DNA from: an uncultured Ruminococcus sp.
Lineage (GTDB): Bacteria > Bacillota > Clostridia > Oscillospirales > Ruminococcaceae
Assembly: GCA_937902395.1 (NCBI GenBank)
Contig: CALGTV010000038.1
Span: 7,989-71,988 of the forward strand
DNA length: 64,000 nucleotides
Direction: 5' to 3'
The position numbers and the translations under genes are program-made. The stretch's first letter is position 1; each line of letters starts with the position of its first letter. Shown here piece by piece: positions 50,517 to 59,412 of the stretch. The notes below the pieces were generated by a model. That model did no database searches and was not told the DNA's origin. It saw nothing but the letters and a program-made list of their open reading frames with translations.

Positions 50517-51296
50517 TTAGTTGTTTAGCAGAAATGCCGAAAAATAGCCAACGAAATCGGGAGAAAAATCGCATAAATCGGGTGGGCTGAATAAGTTTTC
50601 AACATCTTTGTGCAATAATTCCATACACTGTCCAAACCCCAAATTTTCGGGTAAAATCAGACCTCCCACGGTTAATCTCATCAACTTTTCAACATGGTTT
50701 TCAACAGCGGCAAACATTCGCTTAACCTGATGATATTTTCCCTCATTAAGTTCTATAAAAGCCAGTTTATCGCAGTTTTCAACAGCTTTCACCTTAGCCG
50801 GCAAGCACTTTTCGCCATTGGAAAGTGTAATACCTTGCGCAAATATGTCAACATATTTACTTTCAAAACTTCTGGCAAGTTTCACAATATAAATTTTCGG
50901 CACATGACTTTTAGGCGAAAGCAATCGATGAGCAAGCTCGCCGTCATCGGTAATAAGCAATGCGCCGAGAGAATCCTTGTCAAGTCTGCCTGCGGGGAAA
51001 AGTCCCTTTTTCCGCATTTCTGGGGGAATAAGCTTCATAACGCTTATACCGTCGTCATCAGTGGTAGAGCTTACATATCCGTCAGGCTTATTCAGCAGGA
51101 TATAGCGGAATTTTGAAGCTGAAACGGCGCTTCCGCAGACTGTAACCTCTGCTGAATCAGAATCAATTTTAGCGTCAGATTTTTTGACAACCTCGCCGTT
51201 TACGTTGATTTTTCCAGCGGCGGCAAGGGATTTTATCTGACTTCGTGAATAGTCAGTGCGTTCAGAAATATATTTATCAAGTCGAATCTGTGGCAT
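50517..51296 (-). CDS. RsuA/RluB-type pseudouridine synthase
   Basis: 259 residues: N-terminal S4 domain (IRLDKYISERTDYSRSQIKS) and a catalytic domain with PAGRLDKDSLGALLITDDG, where the Asp of GRLDKD is the nucleophile. RsuA-type enzymes modify 16S U516; close relatives act on 23S. Its exact target is not certain. The C-terminal extension (about 25 residues after the usual end) is unusual. Confidence 0.9.
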   Translation of the reverse strand: MPQIRLDKYISERTDYSRSQIKSLAAAGKINVNGEVVKKSDAKIDSDSAEVTVCGSAVSASKFRYILLNKPDGYVSSTTDDDGISVMKLIPPEMRKKGLFPAGRLDKDSLGALLITDDGELAHRLLSPKSHVPKIYIVKLARSFESKYVDIFAQGITLSNGEKCLPAKVKAVENCDKLAFIELNEGKYHQVKRMFAAVENHVEKLMRLTVGGLILPENLGFGQCMELLHKDVENLFSPPDLCDFSPDFVGYFSAFLLNN

Positions 51297-51405
51297 AGTT
51301 CCTCCTTATAAATGTGGGCGTCAGCCATACAAATTATTAGTAAATGGTATAAATTAACATTTTCAGCACATACTATTAATAGAATGAAAACACGGAGGTA
51401 AAAGT

Positions 51406-51837
51406 ATGTCAAAAAAAATAATTTCAATAGCTGTAATAGCAGGTACAGTTATGTGCGGATATATTTTAATGGACCCCGATTTCAAGGGTGAGCAGAAAAT
51501 TCCGGATAATCCCCCTGTAGATGCATCAACAGCAGACAAAAGAGCCGATTATTTCGCACTTCACGGCTGGGAAGTGGAAGAAATTTCATCAAAGGATATA
51601 ACAATCCCCTCGGATTTCTCCGAGGAGTATGAGCAGTATGCGGCTTTGCAGGATAAACAGGGTATGCCTTTGCGTGAATATGCAGGGGAATCAGGCAAGC
51701 TTTATGTTTACGAGGTGAAGAATTACAGCCCCTCTGACAATCAGATGTTCGCGGAATTGCTTGTCTGCGATGATACCGCCATTGCCTCCCTTGTGTACAG
51801 CGACAACGGTGACGGAACAAAGCTGTCAGTCAGTTGA
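51406..51837 (+). CDS. DUF4830-like exported protein
   Basis: 143 residues; an N-terminal helix MSKKIISIAVIAGTVMCGYI and then a DUF4830-like domain (YFALHGWEVEEISSKDITIP then FSEEYEQYAALQDKQGM). Common in Clostridia, function unknown. The 3' end overlaps nrdR by 12 bases (convergent). GGAGGT precedes the ATG. Confidence 0.75.
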   Translation: MSKKIISIAVIAGTVMCGYILMDPDFKGEQKIPDNPPVDASTADKRADYFALHGWEVEEISSKDITIPSDFSEEYEQYAALQDKQGMPLREYAGESGKLYVYEVKNYSPSDNQMFAELLVCDDTAIASLVYSDNGDGTKLSVS

Positions 51838-52278
51838 TTTCTCAAGGGAGCCAATCGCCGCGATAAAGCTTTCAACATCGGTGAAATCCTCATATACCGA
51901 GGCAAAACGGATATAAGCAATGGGGTCAATAAGTCGTAGCTGTTCCATAACAAGTTCGCCGATTTCTTTTGAAGGAGCAATGGATTTCAGCTGATTTGCG
52001 TAGTGATTTTCTATATAATCAGCGATTTTTTCCACATCGTCAATGCTGACAGGACGCTTTTTTATAGCGCTGAAAATGCCCTGTATAAGCTTATTGCGGT
52101 CAAAAGCTTCATAGCTGCCGCTTCTTTTTTCAACCATAAGCATAGGCTTTTCCATAATTTCAAAGGTTGTAAATCTTGCACCGCATTTTATACATTCGCG
52201 GCGGCGTTTTATACGGTCATTTTTAGGTCTGGAATCTATAACTTTTGAATCTGGAAAGTTACAATATGGACAAATCAC
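51826..52278 (-). CDS. nrdR: Transcriptional repressor NrdR
   Basis: 150 residues: zinc ribbon MICPYCNFPDSKVIDSRP and ECIKCGARFTTFE, then the ATP-cone domain (MLMVEKRSGSYEAFDRNKLI). Represses ribonucleotide reductase genes by sensing ATP/dATP. It is last in a short minus-strand run with a TIM-barrel gene and a YkgJ-like gene. Confidence 0.97.
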   Translation of the reverse strand: MICPYCNFPDSKVIDSRPKNDRIKRRRECIKCGARFTTFEIMEKPMLMVEKRSGSYEAFDRNKLIQGIFSAIKKRPVSIDDVEKIADYIENHYANQLKSIAPSKEIGELVMEQLRLIDPIAYIRFASVYEDFTDVESFIAAIGSLEKSTD

Positions 52279-52291
52279 TGATGTACTCCTT

Positions 52292-53077
52292 TCAGTTGTT
52301 GTATTGCTGCGTCATTTTATTCAGTATATTATAGCTTGAAATCAAATCAGAAATACTGCCAAAACCGCTGCGGTAGAGTTCAAGAATAACGCTTGCATCG
52401 GGATTCAGAGTGTTAAGCTTTTCAAAAAAGGGTTTGAATCGGAAATTTCCCTTACCAATAGGGAGGCAGTCTCCCAGTTCTCCTGAATCACTTATATGAA
52501 CGTGAACAACACTTTTACCTGCCGCGTCGAGAAATGCAAAGGGAGTTTCACCGGCGCGGATAGCCTGTTTTGTATCGAGAACAAAGGCAAATTCACTGCC
52601 CAAAATCGACGATATATCGCGGATAAACGCAGATGAACGACTTTGACATCGGGTGACATTTTCCACAGCAACGGTAACGCCGAATTCCTTACCGAGACGG
52701 TAAAGTCTGGAGTATCTTTCACAGTAAAATTCTTTGCCCTTGTCAGCCTTTCCGCCGTGAAAGACGAAGATATCAGCACCTACGATATTCATAAACTGAA
52801 AATAAAGCTTGTAATATTCGAGGATATCATTCATTCGCCGTTCATACTCGGAAAAGAACATAAGAGGTTCAATTTCGCAGGTAAAAGGGTGAACCGAAGG
52901 ACAGCTCATTTCAAATCTCTGTAGAAGCTTTGCCATATTGTGAGCAAAGCTTTTTTTCAGTTCTGAGTGGGTATTCAGGAAAATTTCAGCACAGCCAACG
53001 CCATTTACAGCAAGTTCATAGAGGCTTTCCTCCACAGGTTTCGGGAAAAGGCAGGCAGTAGAAACACCAACTTTCAC
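52292..53077 (-). CDS. Sugar phosphate isomerase/epimerase-like TIM-barrel protein
   Basis: 261 residues of the xylose isomerase-like/AP-endonuclease-2 fold. Metal-site candidates: SCPSVHPFTCEIEP, DIFVFHGGKADKG, VAVENVTRC (Glu), FVLDTKQA (Asp), VHVHISDSG and ILELYRSG (Glu). The reaction is unknown. In an operon with nrdR. Confidence 0.82.
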   Translation of the reverse strand: MKVGVSTACLFPKPVEESLYELAVNGVGCAEIFLNTHSELKKSFAHNMAKLLQRFEMSCPSVHPFTCEIEPLMFFSEYERRMNDILEYYKLYFQFMNIVGADIFVFHGGKADKGKEFYCERYSRLYRLGKEFGVTVAVENVTRCQSRSSAFIRDISSILGSEFAFVLDTKQAIRAGETPFAFLDAAGKSVVHVHISDSGELGDCLPIGKGNFRFKPFFEKLNTLNPDASVILELYRSGFGSISDLISSYNILNKMTQQYNN

Positions 53078-53123
53078 CGGTTCACACTCCTTTCATGTTA
53101 GGGATTATTATATACTAATCGTA

Positions 53124-53612
53124 CTATTTGGCGATTTCGTTTTCATACAAAAGTATGGAGTAATTATCATAATATTCGTGAACAGCCTCGGGAAATTTAT
53201 CGGCATATGCGAAAATCTCTTTAGCAAGTCCCTCTTTGAGAAAAGCGCGTAATTTATCATGTGATTGACCGTGAACACTTTCGCAGAGAGATGAAACGGC
53301 GATTACGCGACATCCGTCGAAATACATAATACGGAAAGGCCATATACGGCAGTCAAAAGGCTTGTTATCACCGAGAATACAGCCATTTTCCGCTAATGCA
53401 GGGCATGAGAAAAGCTCCTCGCCGGTAATTTTTCCGACATTAAGAACATAGCCGTTACCTTTTTTCGCAAATTCAGCATCGGGGACGGCAGATTTCACGC
53501 GATTCATTGTAATTTCGTCAAAAAGCGGAGTTTCCCAGACATCATATCTGTCGAAGATACAGCACATACGGCACTGAGCGCAGGTAGAATTTTCAAGCAA
53601 TTTTTTAATCAT
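53124..53612 (-). CDS. YkgJ-type cysteine-cluster protein
   Basis: 162 residues from the ATG at 53612 (AGCGGTG upstream). The Zn/Fe-chelating cysteine cluster is CAQCRMCC, followed by CPALAENGCILGDNKPFDCRIWPF, the YkgJ/UPF0153 pattern. Members are of unknown role. First gene of the run YkgJ-TIM barrel-nrdR behind a clear promoter. Confidence 0.85.
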   Translation of the reverse strand: MIKKLLENSTCAQCRMCCIFDRYDVWETPLFDEITMNRVKSAVPDAEFAKKGNGYVLNVGKITGEELFSCPALAENGCILGDNKPFDCRIWPFRIMYFDGCRVIAVSSLCESVHGQSHDKLRAFLKEGLAKEIFAYADKFPEAVHEYYDNYSILLYENEIAK

Positions 53613-53643
53613 GGTATACACCGCTTTCCTGTTTGATACTAAA

Positions 53644-53672
53644 ATTATAGCATATAAAAAGGATAAAGTCAA
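53644..53672 (-). promoter_or_regulatory. Promoter of the ykgJ-like operon
   Basis: Minus strand: TTGACT (53672-53667), a 17-base spacer and TATAAT (53649-53644). Confidence 0.72.
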
Positions 53673-53674
53673 TG

Positions 53675-53711
53675 AAAAAAGGTATCAGGCGAAAAACCTG
53701 ATACCTTTTTA
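53675..53711. terminator. Terminator of the MacAB-like operon
   Basis: AAAAAAGGTATCAGG, loop CGAAAAA, CCTGATACCTTTTT; on the minus strand it ends the exporter transcript right after the permease. Confidence 0.85.
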
Positions 53712-53713
53712 AA

Positions 53714-55009
53714 TTATTCATATCTCAGCGCGTCAATAGGATTCATCTTAGCCGCACGTTTTGCAGGAGATGAACCGAAAATCACGCCAATCAATACAGA
53801 ACAAACAACAGATATTACAATAGCAGTAAGTGAAGGCTGAATTGTAATTGTCAGCGATTCAGTGATATTTTCAGCCATACTATTAGCGAATGCTTTAGCG
53901 GCTTCACCGATTGCATAGCTTCCGCCCAGACCGAACAGAATACCTATAATACCGCCTGTAACGCATATTATAACAGCTTCTGTTATAAACTGACGTTTTA
54001 TAGCTGAATTTTTAGCACCCAGAGCCTTGCGTATACCGATTTCACTTGTACGCTCAACAACGCTTACAAGCATGATATTCATAACTCCCACACCGCCTAC
54101 AATAAGGGATATTGCGGCAATTACGGAAAACGCAATAGAAAGAAGCTTGATTGCAACAGTTATAATTTTTGCATCATCAGCCCAGTTATAGGTACTTACA
54201 TGGAAGTTTTTATTATTTTCATATATTTTGTCAAAATATTTTTTGAGCATAGCTTCTGTTTCATACGGGTCGCAATCGGGATTATATCTGACTTCAATCC
54301 ATGAAAATATCGGCTCATTTTCACCTTTTAGCTTGTAAACTGTCTGATAAGGGATAAAGATATTAGTGGATATGTCAGTAAAACCTTCTTCGTACTTTTG
54401 CAGGTTCTTCTTGTCTTTATATACACCTACAACGGTAGCTATAACTCCGGGCTGATTATCACAGGAAAAACTTATTGTTTTACCTATAATTGATTCATCA
54501 CCACAGTATTGCTTTTCAAACGCTTCTGAAACAACAGCGGTACTTTTTACTTCGGAATTGTCTCTGTAGGAGATATTTCTTCCTTTTATTATGTTTTTAT
54601 TGATAATTTTCATAAATCCGGGATAAATTCCTGTTACCTCCGTATCAATGCTTTTGTTATCTTCATTGAACACTTTTCCCGTAGCATATGCCTCAGCTTC
54701 TGATAATTCAATTCTGTCGGGATTTTTATCCATAAAATCAGTCAGCATTTTAACAGTAATACCGTCATCTCTTGTAAATCTAACAGGATTATACCTGTCA
54801 TATTCCCTGTAAGTAACATCTAAATCGATAATATTTAATCCGAAGCTGTTCATAACTCCGCCTACAGTTTTTTCAAGGGATTTTCCAATGGTAGAAATCG
54901 TAATTACCGAGGAAATACCGATGATAATTCCAAGCATAGTGAGGAAAGAACGCATTTTATTCATTTTCATAGATGCAAATGCCATTTTGATACATTCAAA
55001 AAACGTCAT
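53714..55009 (-). CDS. MacB/FtsX-type ABC transporter permease
   Basis: 431 residues, start ATG at 55009 after AAGGAGG. Four transmembrane helices: one near the N-terminus (MRSFLTMLGIIIGISSVITI), a large extracytoplasmic domain (about 45-300), then three helices (LLSIAFSVIAAISLIVGGVG; AVIICVTGGIIGILFGLGGS; AIVISVVCSVLIGVIFGSSP). The conserved FtsX segment VSVVERTSEIGIRKALGA is present. With the ATPase and fusion protein it forms a tripartite-type exporter for peptides or drugs; no lantibiotic genes are beside it. Confidence 0.92.
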   Translation of the reverse strand: MTFFECIKMAFASMKMNKMRSFLTMLGIIIGISSVITISTIGKSLEKTVGGVMNSFGLNIIDLDVTYREYDRYNPVRFTRDDGITVKMLTDFMDKNPDRIELSEAEAYATGKVFNEDNKSIDTEVTGIYPGFMKIINKNIIKGRNISYRDNSEVKSTAVVSEAFEKQYCGDESIIGKTISFSCDNQPGVIATVVGVYKDKKNLQKYEEGFTDISTNIFIPYQTVYKLKGENEPIFSWIEVRYNPDCDPYETEAMLKKYFDKIYENNKNFHVSTYNWADDAKIITVAIKLLSIAFSVIAAISLIVGGVGVMNIMLVSVVERTSEIGIRKALGAKNSAIKRQFITEAVIICVTGGIIGILFGLGGSYAIGEAAKAFANSMAENITESLTITIQPSLTAIVISVVCSVLIGVIFGSSPAKRAAKMNPIDALRYE

Positions 55010-55010
55010 A

Positions 55011-55706
55011 TTACATTTCCTCCTTATTTGGAACAATATATCCGTCGCTGATAGTAATAATTCTGTCTGTTTCCTTTGCAAGCTCATTGTTGTGCGTGAT
55101 AAGAACGATAGTCTTACCGTTTTCCTTATGAAGCTTGTGGAAGATATCCATAATCATACGTCCTGTAACGGAATCCAGCGCGCCTGTAGGCTCATCAGCA
55201 AGGATAATGGCAGGGTCATTAGCCATAGCTCTTGCAATGGATACACGCTGTTTCTGACCGCCTGAAAGCTGATTGGGCTGATGTGACATTCTATCGCCCA
55301 TACCAACCATTTCAAGAAGTTTTTTTGCCTTTTCGGTACGTTCTTTCTGCGGAATTCCCTTATACATCATAGGCAATTCCACATTTTTCAGTGCCGACAT
55401 TCTCGGTATAAGATTAAAGGTCTGGAAAACGAAGCCGATTTCTGAATTTCTGATTTCGCTCAATTTATCGTCCTTGAGATTGCTTGTATCTATATTATTG
55501 AGGGTATATCTTCCCTCAGTGGGCTTGTCAAGGAGTCCGATAATATTCATCAGCGTGGATTTTCCCGCACCTGATGAACCAACAATAGATACAAATTCCC
55601 CGGATTTTACATCAATGCATATTTTATGTAGAATTTCCAGCTCATTTTCTGTTCCTATATTGAATTTTTTTATCACATTATCAATGCGAATAACAGATTC
55701 TGACAT
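55011..55706 (-). CDS. MacB/LolD-type ABC transporter ATPase
   Basis: 231 residues. Walker A VGSSGAGKSTLMNIIG, Q-loop FVFQTFNLIPRM, signature NQLSGGQKQRVSIARAM, Walker B AIILADEPTGALDS, H-loop VLITHNNELA. LolD/MacB clade, which acts as a mechanical ATPase without substrate crossing the membrane through it. Upstream of the permease by 1 base. Confidence 0.95.
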   Translation of the reverse strand: MSESVIRIDNVIKKFNIGTENELEILHKICIDVKSGEFVSIVGSSGAGKSTLMNIIGLLDKPTEGRYTLNNIDTSNLKDDKLSEIRNSEIGFVFQTFNLIPRMSALKNVELPMMYKGIPQKERTEKAKKLLEMVGMGDRMSHQPNQLSGGQKQRVSIARAMANDPAIILADEPTGALDSVTGRMIMDIFHKLHKENGKTIVLITHNNELAKETDRIITISDGYIVPNKEEM

Positions 55707-55718
55707 TGTCTACTCTCC

Positions 55719-57125
55719 TTACTGAATAAGTATGTTTACTTTATCTCCCTCTGAATAGTCCTCAGGATAAGATAAAAGATACATACCCTCGCTCAGTTCG
55801 GAAGCTGATACTTCAACGTAATAGTCGGATTCAAAGCCAACTTCCACATAAATTTTTTTAACAACATGGCTGTCACCGTCGGGAATAGCTGCCATAACAA
55901 AGCTTTTACCCTCTGCCTCGTCAATGATTGCGTCATATGGAACTGCAAGAACATCATCTGTTTTATCGATAATAATTTCATTTCTTGAAGTCATGCCGAG
56001 GAAAACATTTTCTCCTGCCATTTTATCATCAATATCAATTTCAATAGGATAGCCGCTTCCTGCTTCGGAAGTCTGTGAAAGCTTAGAAATTCTTGTAACA
56101 GTTCCCGAGATTTCAAGGTCATCAGTTGCAACTGTTTTTATATTGGCATTCATACCCTCTTTGATAAGGAAAATGTCGGCTTCTGAAACGTTTGTCTTAA
56201 CAAAAAGGTCAGAAGTATCAACAATAGTAACAAGACTTTCGCCCATGGGAACCATACCCTCAACAACCGTAGGTGAGAGGACAACTCCTGAAACAGGAGC
56301 AGTAATAGTACAGCTTTCCATTTGTTTTTTCAGTTCGTTCAGCTTGTCGTTTTCAACGGGATTAGTAATAAATTTTTCTGTATCAATAAGATTTTCAGCG
56401 TCGGAAATAGCGTCATTATACTGTCTTTCGAGGTTGCTGTAAGCGTCCTTTGCATCATTTACAGCATGGTCGTAAGAGGAAAGAGAGCCGTTTATCTGTG
56501 CGAGTTCAGCTTCAAGCTGAGTAAGCTTTAAAGAGGCTTCCTCAATCTTAGTATAAAATTCAGCATATTCCTCATCAGTACTTGCATTGTTCATTTTTTC
56601 TGTAAGCACATTTCTCTCGTCAAAGAGGGAATCATACTGATTCTGTAATTTATCACGATTACTGTAAGCTTCATCACGGAGAGATTCAGCTTCGTTGATT
56701 TTACGCTGAGCCTGACTGAGCATTGCCTGTTTTTCCTGTTTTGCGGAATTGAGCTTATCCTCGTTTACAGACTGCTCATGCTTGATTTTATCGTCCTCAA
56801 TTTCGTACTGTGAAGCAAGCTTATCATATTGTTCTTTCAATTCAGCTGAATCGAATTCAAAGAGAATATCGCCTTTTTCCACATAGTCACCCTCACGGAC
56901 ATTTACCTTAACAGCCTTAGTATTCTGATTGTTGCTGATTTCGGTATAAACGCCCTCAATAGTGCCTGATGTACTTACGCTGTCAATGATAGGCTGTTTT
57001 TTCAGTTCAAAGACTTCAACCTCGCCGCCCATTTCAGCGGATTCGCCGCAGCCGCAGGCGAATGATGCAGTAACAGCCAGTAAGGCAGCAAATGAAACTA
57101 TTTTTTTAAATTTCATAAAAAACAC
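55719..57125 (-). CDS. MacA/HlyD-type membrane fusion lipoprotein
   Basis: 468 residues. N-terminal lipoprotein-like signal ACGCG, lipoyl half-motif (VNVREGDYVEKGDILFEF), a long coiled-coil hairpin (about 90-245), the second lipoyl half (CTITAPVSGVVLSPTVVEGM), and beta-barrel domains. Start ambiguous: GTG at 57125 has AGGA at better spacing than the ATG three codons later. First gene of the exporter operon. Confidence 0.9.
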   Translation of the reverse strand: MFFMKFKKIVSFAALLAVTASFACGCGESAEMGGEVEVFELKKQPIIDSVSTSGTIEGVYTEISNNQNTKAVKVNVREGDYVEKGDILFEFDSAELKEQYDKLASQYEIEDDKIKHEQSVNEDKLNSAKQEKQAMLSQAQRKINEAESLRDEAYSNRDKLQNQYDSLFDERNVLTEKMNNASTDEEYAEFYTKIEEASLKLTQLEAELAQINGSLSSYDHAVNDAKDAYSNLERQYNDAISDAENLIDTEKFITNPVENDKLNELKKQMESCTITAPVSGVVLSPTVVEGMVPMGESLVTIVDTSDLFVKTNVSEADIFLIKEGMNANIKTVATDDLEISGTVTRISKLSQTSEAGSGYPIEIDIDDKMAGENVFLGMTSRNEIIIDKTDDVLAVPYDAIIDEAEGKSFVMAAIPDGDSHVVKKIYVEVGFESDYYVEVSASELSEGMYLLSYPEDYSEGDKVNILIQ

Positions 57126-57250
57126 TTCTTTCCTTAAATTATACGCTATATAATATTTTAATACTACGGTACAAATAGTATTTTAACATTATTTCAAAAG
57201 ATTGTCAATATTTTCACGTTTGTTTTAAGAAAAGAATTTGTGAATTGAGT

Positions 57251-57282
57251 AAAAAAATTCACCGCTCTCAATAAGCGGTGAA
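57251..57282 (-). terminator. Terminator of the LRR-dockerin transcript
   Basis: TTCACCGCT and AGCGGTGAA around a short loop; the minus-strand U-tract is TTTTTTT. It lies 280 bases past the LRR gene stop. Confidence 0.75.
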
Positions 57283-57404
57283 AAGTTTGTTTGTGTAGAG
57301 ACGGATATTATCCGCCCACAATTTCGGAACGAAATTCACATTTTCAGACAATCAAAAGGAAAAAAATCACTCTCTTTTTTATTTGTAATAATAAAATGAA
57401 TTCA

Positions 57405-57560
57405 CAACTCATGTATAAATTTATAACAGTAAATTTTATATTATATACACAAATTCGCCTGTTTATAATTAGTGAAAAAGTAGAAAATAAAAATTATTTT
57501 TCAATAATCAATGTTTTTCCGTTGGAAAAAGGCTCGTTTTAGACTATTAGTGAGAGGGGG
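57405..57560. repeat. Dispersed repeat A, copy 2 (inverted)
   Basis: Reverse complement of 9471-9625. The core AAAAATTATTTTTCAATAAT through GTTTTTCCGTTGGAAAAAGG is identical; the outer 20-40 bases are diverged. Confidence 0.85.
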
Positions 57561-57562
57561 TG

Positions 57563-59401
57563 TTAAAGATGTCCCGTAGAAATTTTCGAATAATACTCCA
57601 GAACCTTTGAAGCGTCTGAGGAATCTATAATATTATCGTCGTTTATATCTGCTGATTTTTTTTGAATATCAGACATTATAGTTTCCCCACCCGTCTGCAC
57701 TCTGCTGTATTCCACAAGAATCAGCGACGCGTCCGAGGAATCCACAACAGAATCCTCGTTTACATCACCTGCAACAAATTCAGGCTCACCGATTATTTTG
57801 TATTCACGGCTGAAAGAATCAATATAATCCTGCGCCGCCGCACCTTTAGGGCAGTAAATGACAGCAGTAGAGGGAATAGTTTTATCAGAGCCGAAAATTT
57901 TGCAAAGAGGATTTTCAATAGTAACTGATTCAAGCTTCTCACATTCGGAAAAAGCCTCATTTCCAACGCTTTCAACACTTTCGGGAAGTGTTATGGAATC
58001 CAGACTTGAACAGCGGCTGAAAGACATATCGCCAATACTTTTCACAGTTTCAGGAATTTCAATATCCGTCAGGCTTTCACATCGGAAAAAAAGGCTGTTT
58101 TCGATTTCAGGCAATTTCTCAGGCATGGAAACAGAAGTAAGCTCCTCACAGCCGTAAAAAGCTCCCTCTCCGATTGAAGTAACAGCGTCGGGAATATCCG
58201 CAGAGACAAGACTGCACGAATAAAAAGCCTCAGCGCCTATACTTTTTATATTTTGAGGCAGAGTAATTGACGTAAGCGCCGAACAGTCGTAAAAAGCCAC
58301 ATCATCAATAGATGTAACGCTTTCGGGAATATTCACATAAGCAAGATTTTCACAGTAAGCGAAAACCCATTTTCCGATACTTTTCACACCCTCGGGAATC
58401 GCCGCAGAGGTTATACCCGTACAGCCGCTGAAAGCCCCGTCAGCTATAGCAGTTATATTCTGAGGAATTGTAATATCGCCTTGACAGCTTGTGCCGTCAA
58501 TAAGGATATTATTTACAGAAACAAAAGGATTTTCAGCCTTTTCAGCTGTTAGCCAAGGGGTATTTTCAAAAGCATACATTTCAATATTCTTTACGCTTTC
58601 GGGGATATTTATTTCTGCAAGATTTTCACAGCAGGAAAATGCGGAATTGCCAATGATTTCAACGCTGTCGGGAATTGTAACAGATGTAATAGTATCTGAA
58701 TAGTAAAATGCACCGTCCCCTATGATTTCAATACCTGCGGGAATAATAACATCATTTTCGCAGAAAAAACCGTCTATGAGGATATTGTTCACAGTAACAA
58801 AAGGGGATTCCTCACGTTTTGCGTCAAGCCAAGGAGTACCATCAAAGGCGGAAATACCTATATCTCTTGTGTTTTCGGGTATTGTTATATCCGTAAGACT
58901 CTCACAGAATCCGAAACAGCTTTCTCCTATAGATTCAAGACTATGGGGGAGAATAATTTCCGAAAGAGCCGAACATTCCGAAAATGCGTAATCTCCCAAA
59001 GATAAAAGGCTATCAGGGAGAGTAACCTCGCAAAGCCCATAACAACCGAGAAAAGTTTCCGCAGGCAATGAGGTAACAGTATCGGGAATGGCAGCAGACG
59101 AAAGATTTTCGCAGAAAGAAAAGGAGGCATTTCCCACAGAAGAAACACCCTCCCCTATTACGACAGAGTTTATGGAATCCCTATGAATCGCCCATGGAGT
59201 ATAATCAGCAGTCTGCCAGTCCGTCATATTTCCGGTTCCGCTTATTGTAAGAGTACCCGTGCCGTCCAGTGTCCAGCGGAGATTATCGCCGCAAATGCCG
59301 CCAATTTCGGAATCAGCGGCAATAGCACGATTAATAGGCGAAAAAAGAGCTGTAAAAACTGCGCATGCGACAAAAAGTGAATGGATTTTTTTCATTTCCA
59401 T
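57563..59401 (-). CDS. BspA-like leucine-rich-repeat protein with dockerin
   Basis: 612 residues. Signal peptide (LFVACAVFTALFSPINRAIA), a short W-rich start (WTLDGTGTLTISGTGNMTDW), about 18 LRR_5/BspA-type repeats of 22-23 residues (pattern I-P-D-S-V-x-x-I-x-x-x-A-F-x-x-C-x-x-L), then a dockerin: two repeats GDVNEDSVVDSSDASLILVE and ADINDDNIIDSSDASKVLEY. BspA-type LRRs bind surfaces, often mucins or other cells. The dockerin should tether it to a cohesin. It lies 11 bases after the M60 gene in the same transcript. Confidence 0.9.
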   Translation of the reverse strand: MEMKKIHSLFVACAVFTALFSPINRAIAADSEIGGICGDNLRWTLDGTGTLTISGTGNMTDWQTADYTPWAIHRDSINSVVIGEGVSSVGNASFSFCENLSSAAIPDTVTSLPAETFLGCYGLCEVTLPDSLLSLGDYAFSECSALSEIILPHSLESIGESCFGFCESLTDITIPENTRDIGISAFDGTPWLDAKREESPFVTVNNILIDGFFCENDVIIPAGIEIIGDGAFYYSDTITSVTIPDSVEIIGNSAFSCCENLAEINIPESVKNIEMYAFENTPWLTAEKAENPFVSVNNILIDGTSCQGDITIPQNITAIADGAFSGCTGITSAAIPEGVKSIGKWVFAYCENLAYVNIPESVTSIDDVAFYDCSALTSITLPQNIKSIGAEAFYSCSLVSADIPDAVTSIGEGAFYGCEELTSVSMPEKLPEIENSLFFRCESLTDIEIPETVKSIGDMSFSRCSSLDSITLPESVESVGNEAFSECEKLESVTIENPLCKIFGSDKTIPSTAVIYCPKGAAAQDYIDSFSREYKIIGEPEFVAGDVNEDSVVDSSDASLILVEYSRVQTGGETIMSDIQKKSADINDDNIIDSSDASKVLEYYSKISTGHL

Positions 59402-59412
59402 AGAGCACCTCG

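Larger units (their letters stand above)
57126..57562. other. Spacer holding repeat A copy 2 and two hairpins
   Basis: 437 bases between two minus-strand genes. Next to macA is an AT-rich region with no clear promoter. Then come the terminator 57251-57282, the palindrome near 57297-57316 (close to that at 41358), and repeat A copy 2 at 57405-57560. Confidence 0.6.
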
